Assembly (NCBI RefSeq): GCF_051903925.1
Contig: NZ_CP173678.1
Span: 1,054,001 to 1,118,000 of the forward strand
Source of the DNA: G051903925 sp051903925
GTDB taxonomy: Bacteria; Pseudomonadota; Alphaproteobacteria; Zavarziniales; Zavarziniaceae
Direction: 5' to 3'
DNA length: 64,000 bases
Of the stretch, positions 59,991-64,000 are shown one piece after another (position 1 is the first letter of the stretch; every line of letters begins with the position of its first letter). The position numbers and the translations under genes are program-made. The notes under the pieces were generated by a model that saw only the letters and a list, made by a program, of their open reading frames with translations, was not told the DNA's origin and did no database searches.

Positions 59991-60407
59991 TCAGGCCGGG
60001 TCGTCGGCCAGCAGGCCCGATTGCGGCGGCGTGCGGACCAGGAAGTGGCCCTTCACCCCGTCGGGCCAGTCGCCATAGGGGACGATGCCCAGCGCGCTTG
60101 CCGCATAGTGCGCGGCATAATCCAGCAGGGCCTGCGCCGCATCCGCTGTGGGCGCGAAGTGGCCCAGGACATAGCCGACCTTGCCCGGGCAGCGCAGGTG
60201 CACGACGCAGTGGCTGCGGCAGGCGAACAGGCAGGCCATTTCCTCGACCGCGACGGCGTCGGGCCGGGTGGCCGCCGCGTCGCGCAGGGCGTCGGCCAGC
60301 AGGGCGCCGCCGCGCCGGCCACCGGCATCCTCGCGCTCGGCGGCACTCACGCGGCAGGTGTTGCACACGACCAGGGACGGGCCCCGGGCCCCTTCCTTGA
60401 TGATCAT
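59991..60407 (-). CDS. DUF1636 metal-binding protein
   Basis: 138 residues. Begins LVVCNTCRVSA (CxxC) and has MACLFACRSHCVVHLRCPGK in the middle, then YVLGHFAPTADAAQALLDYA. Thioredoxin-like [2Fe-2S] ferredoxin-type family commonly found beside cobW and cobalt-transport genes. It probably assists cobalt handling or redox in B12 synthesis. No ribosome site precedes the ATG; instead it overlaps the stop of a short upstream frame (ATGA), suggesting coupled translation. Confidence 0.85.
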   Translation of the reverse strand: MIIKEGARGPSLVVCNTCRVSAAEREDAGGRRGGALLADALRDAAATRPDAVAVEEMACLFACRSHCVVHLRCPGKVGYVLGHFAPTADAAQALLDYAAHYAASALGIVPYGDWPDGVKGHFLVRTPPQSGLLADDPA

Positions 60408-60448
60408 GTGCGTGGTCCGTCCAACGGGACGGGTTCGAAAACCGTCAC
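60404..60448 (-). CDS. Probable 14-residue leader peptide of the B12-regulated operon
   Basis: GTG at 60448 follows GGAGGGAG at 6-base spacing, the best ribosome site in the leader. The frame encodes MTVFEPVPLDGPRT and its TGA overlaps the DUF1636 ATG. It lies after the riboswitch, so the riboswitch could control this site and, through coupling, the operon. Inferred only from sequence. Confidence 0.5.
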   Translation of the reverse strand: MTVFEPVPLDGPRT

Positions 60449-60526
60449 GGCAAGCTCCCTCCATCGGGTCGCCACGACGGTGTTCCGCTCCCCCGGCTGG
60501 TCCCGGCCGGACGATGGGCGACTTAG

Positions 60527-60722
60527 GCGGCAGGTCTCCTGGCTTGCGGATCGTCACGGTCGCCGCGCCTTCCCAGGCCCTTTGGACCCAGTGGCATCGA
60601 TCGGCGAACGCTCCCCACCTACAGTTGCGGGTACAGCCGCAGGATTGGCCGTGCCTCCTTCGGGAGGTCCGGCCGCACTGCGTTCCCTTTTGGCCCCTTG
60701 CGGGGCACCGCCTGTGGCCAAG
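60527..60722 (-). promoter_or_regulatory. Cobalamin riboswitch
   Basis: On the minus strand the leader shows the ordered signature: GGTGCCCCGCAAGGGGCC, then AAAAGGGAACGCAGTGCGG, CCCGCAACTGTA, GCCACTG and the 3' B12-box-like AGCCAGGAGACCTGCC. It precedes the DUF1636-cobW operon and should reduce its expression when adenosylcobalamin or a related form is abundant, by a transcriptional or translational switch. Confidence 0.95.
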
Positions 60723-60760
60723 CTAGGGGAGGGGGCGCCGCCTGGCAAGCGCCGCCGGGT

Positions 60761-61405
60761 TCACGCGTCGGCCTGGCTCAGGCCCGCCTGGACGCCCTTG
60801 ACGGCGGCCTCGGAGCGGTTGCGCACGTCCAGCTTGCGCATGACCTGACTCACGTGAAGCTTCACCGTGGGTTCCGCCAGCGAGAGCGCGCGGCAGATCT
60901 CCTTGTTCGACGCGCCGCGCATCAGCAGGCGCAGCACCTCTCCCTCGCGCGGGGTCAGGCGGGCCATCAGGCTGGCCGTCGGCGGCGGGGCGGGTGGCTG
61001 GGCGAGCATCAGGCTGGTCGGCGCGTAGGTGCCGCCAGCCACCACGACGGCCAGCGCGGCACGGAACTGGTCGGGGGACATCGTCTTGGCGATGAAGCCC
61101 CTGGCCCCTGCCTGCAGGCCGGCGGTGACTTCCTGCGCATTGTCCTGCCCGGACATCACGACGACCTTGCCCCCGGGGCAGGCCTCGACAATGCGCCGGA
61201 TGGCGGCACCGCTGCCGACACCCGGCATGCACAGGTCGACCAGGGCCAGGTCGACGCCGTCCAGGGCGCGGGTCGCGGCGTCGCTCAGGAAGTCCTCGCG
61301 CTCATGCAACTCGGCATCGGGAAACATCGCCCGCAGGCGCAGGCACACCGCCTCGCGGAACAGGGGGTGGTCGTCGGCGACCAGGATGGATCGTGGCGCT
61401 GTCAT
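60761..61405 (-). CDS. LuxR/NarL-type response regulator
   Basis: 214 residues. Receiver domain (ILVADDHPLFREAV; Asp in LALVDLCMPG; Lys in IAKTMSPDQF), then Pro-rich linker and LuxR helix-turn-helix (LTPREGEVLRLLMRGASNKE, PTVKLHVSQVMRKLDVRNRS). No kinase is next to it in the same direction; the hybrid kinase about 0.8 kb away is a candidate partner only by proximity. It ends about 40 bases from the start of the B12 riboswitch on the same strand. Confidence 0.9.
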   Translation of the reverse strand: MTAPRSILVADDHPLFREAVCLRLRAMFPDAELHEREDFLSDAATRALDGVDLALVDLCMPGVGSGAAIRRIVEACPGGKVVVMSGQDNAQEVTAGLQAGARGFIAKTMSPDQFRAALAVVVAGGTYAPTSLMLAQPPAPPPTASLMARLTPREGEVLRLLMRGASNKEICRALSLAEPTVKLHVSQVMRKLDVRNRSEAAVKGVQAGLSQADA

Positions 61406-61669
61406 GGCTGTGCCCCAGTCTTGGCCAAGTTCGCGCGCGCCGCCTTGATGTCGGTCAACCTCATTGTCATCCCGCCATGGCATAGGGGGCTGGCACCAGG
61501 GGTGGCGTGGGCAGGCGGTGCCCCTCCACAGGCGTGCAGTAGACAAACAATTTCGCCCGCAAAGGCATCGTTCACGGTCTGATCGCGCTCAATCCAAACC
61601 GACGTATTGTAGAGTCTGTACCGCTGAAAGGGTCAGTGTGTCGCACCCCGGACCTGGCGACAAGCAGTG

Positions 61670-62209
61670 ATGAAGGCGAGGCTGATGGCGTTCGACCGGT
61701 TCCTGGCCCTGATCCGCAGCGACCGGCTGCGCGCGGTCGCCCAGGAATGGCAGCGGGCGCGGGGCGTGCGCGCCATGCCGGCATGGGACGACCTGGACCA
61801 GCAGGCCCTGGCACCCCATGCCTCGATCCTGTGGAGCTGGCGGCAGGACCCGGCCAGTGGCGACGTGATCGGCCGCACGGCGGGCAGCACGATCCGCGAG
61901 ATCCACCGCGGTGACCTGACGGGCCAGCGCGATGTCGACTTCTTCCGCTCCCGCGGGAGCGAGGCGCTCGTCCATCGCCAGCGCCGCATCTTCCTGGAGC
62001 CGCACCTGTATCACGGCCGCGGCTTCGTCTTTGCGCACGTCCAGCGCCTGGGCCTGGGCGAGCGGATCGCCATGCCGCTCAGCGACAGCCGCACCCGTGG
62101 CGACGGCATCCTGGGCGCCACGGTCTACAGCGTGCGACCGCAGGACTACTCCTCGGCGCTGGAGCCGCAGGCGGTGACCGAGGTGGGGACCGAGGTGCCG
62201 CTGGACTGA
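61670..62209 (+). CDS. PAS_5-family protein
   Basis: 179 residues. The fold pattern (LRAVAQEWQRARGVRAMPAW, GRTAGSTIREIHRGDLTGQR) matches the alphaproteobacterial PAS_5 family, a stand-alone PAS domain with no output region. Possibly a small sensor or scaffold. ATGs at 61670 and 61685 are both possible; the second has AAGGCGAGG ahead of it. Its last 64 bases overlap the end of the convergent hybrid kinase gene. Confidence 0.72.
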   Translation: MKARLMAFDRFLALIRSDRLRAVAQEWQRARGVRAMPAWDDLDQQALAPHASILWSWRQDPASGDVIGRTAGSTIREIHRGDLTGQRDVDFFRSRGSEALVHRQRRIFLEPHLYHGRGFVFAHVQRLGLGERIAMPLSDSRTRGDGILGATVYSVRPQDYSSALEPQAVTEVGTEVPLD

Positions 62210-64000
62210 GGCGCCCCGGATCGCCGGGACAGCGCCCAGGCACGGATCGCCTCCGCCAGGGCCGCGATGCTGGCCGGCTTGGCCAAGAAGGCGTCGACCC
62301 CGGCGGCCCGCGCCTCGCGCTCCACGCCGCCGCTGTCCAGGCCGGTGCACAGGATCACGCCATGCCCGCCGTCCAGTTGGCGGACCCGGCGCGCCACCTC
62401 GCACCCGTTCAGCTTCGGCATCATCTGGTCGGTGATGACCACGTCGAAGGCGGCGGGATCCTCCGCCAGCGCCTCCAGGGCGCACTCGGGATCGTTGACG
62501 CCGACCGCGGCATAGCCCAGGCGCTCCAGGCCGATCGTGATCGCGTCGGTGACGTCCACATCATCGTCGATCACCAGGATCCGCTCGCTGCCGCCGTGCA
62601 GGTCGTGCGGCACGCTGGCCTGGCGCAGGGCCGCCACGGGCATGGCCAGCGGCAGGTGGACCGTGAACACGCTGCCCTGGCCCAGGCGCGACCTGATCGT
62701 GCAGACGCCCTGGACCGACAGCACGATGCTGCTGACCACCGCCAGGCCCAGGCCGGTGCCGGAACGGCCCTCCGCCCGCCGGGTGAAGAACGGCTCGAAC
62801 ACGCGCGGCAGGTCGGCCTCGGCAATGCCCACGCCATTGTCGGCGACGTCGATGCGGACATAGGTCAGGGCGGGGTCCACGACGCCGATCCTGGCAGAAC
62901 CGGCGTCCTGCTCGATCTCAGCACCGTGGACCCGGTCCAGGCGGATGCGCACCGTCCCACCCCCCCGCTGCACGGCGGCGATGGCGTTGGTGATCAGGTT
63001 CATGATGACCTGGGTCGCCTGGGCCCGGTTCATGGTGACGTAAAGGTCGTCCGGCCCCGGCTCGATGACGATCTCCACGTTCGCGGGCGCCATGGAGAGG
63101 ATGTTGGCCCGCGTCTCGTCCAGCACCTCGCGCACGGGCAGCACCTCTCGCGCTTCGCTGCCGCCCTTGGCAAAGGACAGGATCTGGGCCACGAACTCCT
63201 TGCCGCGCTGGCAGGCGCTGAGGATGCGCTGGGCGTAGTAGTGCTGCTTGCTGGCGGGGTCCAGGTCCTCCTCCAGGAAGCGGCCGAAGCCCATCACGGC
63301 ACCCAGCAGATTGTTGAAGTCGTGGGCCAGGCCGCCGGCTAGCCGGCCCAGGGCCTCCATCGTGGTCGCCTGCTGCCGGCGACTCTCCAGCGCCGCGTGC
63401 GCGTCACGCGCGCGCCGGAACTCGGTCACGTCCCGCACCACCATCACCCCCGCCCCGTCCTTCAGGCGGGAGCGCGTGACCAGCAGGGCGCGGCTGCCCG
63501 CGTCGTCGGGCCAGTCCACCTCGACCGTGGCCTCGCCGCCGGCCAGCAGGGGGAAGGCGTGGGCCGGCATGGCATCGCCCCGCGCCGCTCGTTCGACGAT
63601 GTCGGGCGCGTGGCCATAGCGCAGGGCGGCGCGGTTGGCATAGAACACGCCGCCTTCGGCCGAGACGGCGACAAGGCCGTCGGCGACATGGTCCAGCGCC
63701 TCCAGGATCTGGCGATGGCGGTCGAGCAGCAGCAGGAAGCCCATCAGGTTGGCGATCACGATCGCCACCGTCTTCTCCTCGTCCGTCCAGTCGGGGCGGG
63801 TGTGGCCGGCCTGGACCTCCAGCACGGCGCCCATCGACTGCATGGCCTCGGCCCCGATGAACATCACGCTGCGCCGGTCCTGGGCGATGCCGCCGGCCGC
63901 GCGCCGCTGGTCCTCGATGTCGAAGCGCGGATCGCTGCCGTCATTGTGGCGGATCACGATGCGGTCGCGCGCCACCGCGTCGAAGATGTCGGCATAGTCG
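62146..64000 (-). CDS. Hybrid histidine kinase (GAF-like, PAS, HisKA, HATPase, receiver), 5' end cut by window
   Basis: At least 617 residues; the frame stays open to the window edge, so the start is outside. A partial GAF-like region comes first (to about 95 of the visible part), then a PAS domain, HisKA with GGLAHDFNNLLGAVMGFGRF, ATPase domain (NLITNAIAAVQRGGG, DNGVGI, SGTGLGLAVV) and a C-terminal receiver (ILVIDDDVDVTDAI; Asp in VVITDQMMPK). Soluble. The C-terminal tail after the receiver (Ser/Thr-rich) lies in the region overlapping the PAS_5 gene. Signal and target unknown. Confidence 0.9.
   Translation of the reverse strand, partial: DYADIFDAVARDRIVIRHNDGSDPRFDIEDQRRAAGGIAQDRRSVMFIGAEAMQSMGAVLEVQAGHTRPDWTDEEKTVAIVIANLMGFLLLLDRHRQILEALDHVADGLVAVSAEGGVFYANRAALRYGHAPDIVERAARGDAMPAHAFPLLAGGEATVEVDWPDDAGSRALLVTRSRLKDGAGVMVVRDVTEFRRARDAHAALESRRQQATTMEALGRLAGGLAHDFNNLLGAVMGFGRFLEEDLDPASKQHYYAQRILSACQRGKEFVAQILSFAKGGSEAREVLPVREVLDETRANILSMAPANVEIVIEPGPDDLYVTMNRAQATQVIMNLITNAIAAVQRGGGTVRIRLDRVHGAEIEQDAGSARIGVVDPALTYVRIDVADNGVGIAEADLPRVFEPFFTRRAEGRSGTGLGLAVVSSIVLSVQGVCTIRSRLGQGSVFTVHLPLAMPVAALRQASVPHDLHGGSERILVIDDDVDVTDAITIGLERLGYAAVGVNDPECALEALAEDPAAFDVVITDQMMPKLNGCEVARRVRQLDGGHGVILCTGLDSGGVEREARAAGVDAFLAKPASIAALAEAIRAWALSRRSGAPQSSGTSVPTSVTACGSSAEE

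Noticed and set aside
58906..60407. A new cobalt-import system at DUF1636-cobW
   Set aside because: No membrane component (CbtA, CbiM, HoxN) is encoded here; only the metallochaperone and ferredoxin-like proteins are present.

Overview
This window is GC-rich, densely packed chromosomal DNA from an alphaproteobacterium. A Rhodospirillales-like relative fits best, though I cannot name the species. The evidence is a RegB/RegA-type redox two-component pair, a Ros/MucR regulator, a GTTC-N7-GTTC LexA box in front of dnaE2, the run nfu / tsaB-rimI-mucR-fur-plsC, and a che operon in the order STAS-cheY-cheA-cheW...cheR-cheB. I see no tRNA, rRNA, CRISPR array, transposase or integrase.

Bases 1-16,100 are mixed metabolism. 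They hold a cut-off FAD/GcvT-type demethylating oxidoreductase, a sulfotransferase, a membrane diguanylate cyclase, a Rieske oxygenase divergent from a DUF7064-like protein, two MFS permeases, an AtuA-like protein (converging with and overlapping the second permease), a small His-rich secreted protein, an MlaC-like protein, a YgjP-type metallopeptidase, an exported ankyrin protein and a divergent CobD-like membrane protein. Bases 16,100-18,600 hold a SYLF protein and an ABC-2 exporter. Bases 18,777-20,634 are regB-regA. Bases 20,811-25,496 hold a NarX/NarL-like kinase-regulator pair and a 913-residue membrane GAF-PAS-nucleotidyl cyclase. Bases 25,631-30,768 hold an acyl-CoA dehydrogenase, a MATE pump, an SDR, a ketopantoate-reductase-like protein and a GNAT protein.

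Bases 30,769-33,000 form a compositionally distinct, more AT-rich patch carrying a vanadium-haloperoxidase/PAP2-type enzyme, probably acquired. It sits directly beside SOS-controlled dnaE2, which here has no imuA/imuB neighbours. Bases 36,303-41,189 are the conserved housekeeping and iron-regulation block (plsC, fur, mucR, rimI, tsaB, nitroreductase, nfu). Bases 41,228-43,245 hold a soluble cyclase translationally coupled to a class D beta-lactamase. Next come rnk, a PhnB-like protein, and a two-subunit Rieske oxygenase behind an 18-bp palindromic operator.

Bases 46,285-58,641 are one long chemotaxis operon on the minus strand, tightly packed with stop/start overlaps. It holds two MCPs with nearly identical signalling halves and an unusual soluble MCP-like coiled-coil protein. 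A perfect TTGAT-N4-ATCAA FNR/FixK box lies upstream. Bases 58,906-60,722 are a cobalamin-riboswitch-controlled DUF1636-CobW operon with a probable 14-codon coupled leader peptide. The window ends with a LuxR-type response regulator, a PAS_5 protein and a hybrid histidine kinase cut by the window edge.

Two themes link the regions. One is redox/oxygen and second-messenger signalling (RegBA, FNR box, one diguanylate cyclase, two class III cyclases, several kinases) around chemotaxis. The other is scattered small catabolic cassettes (Rieske oxygenases, AtuA, acyl-CoA dehydrogenase, MFS and MATE transporters).
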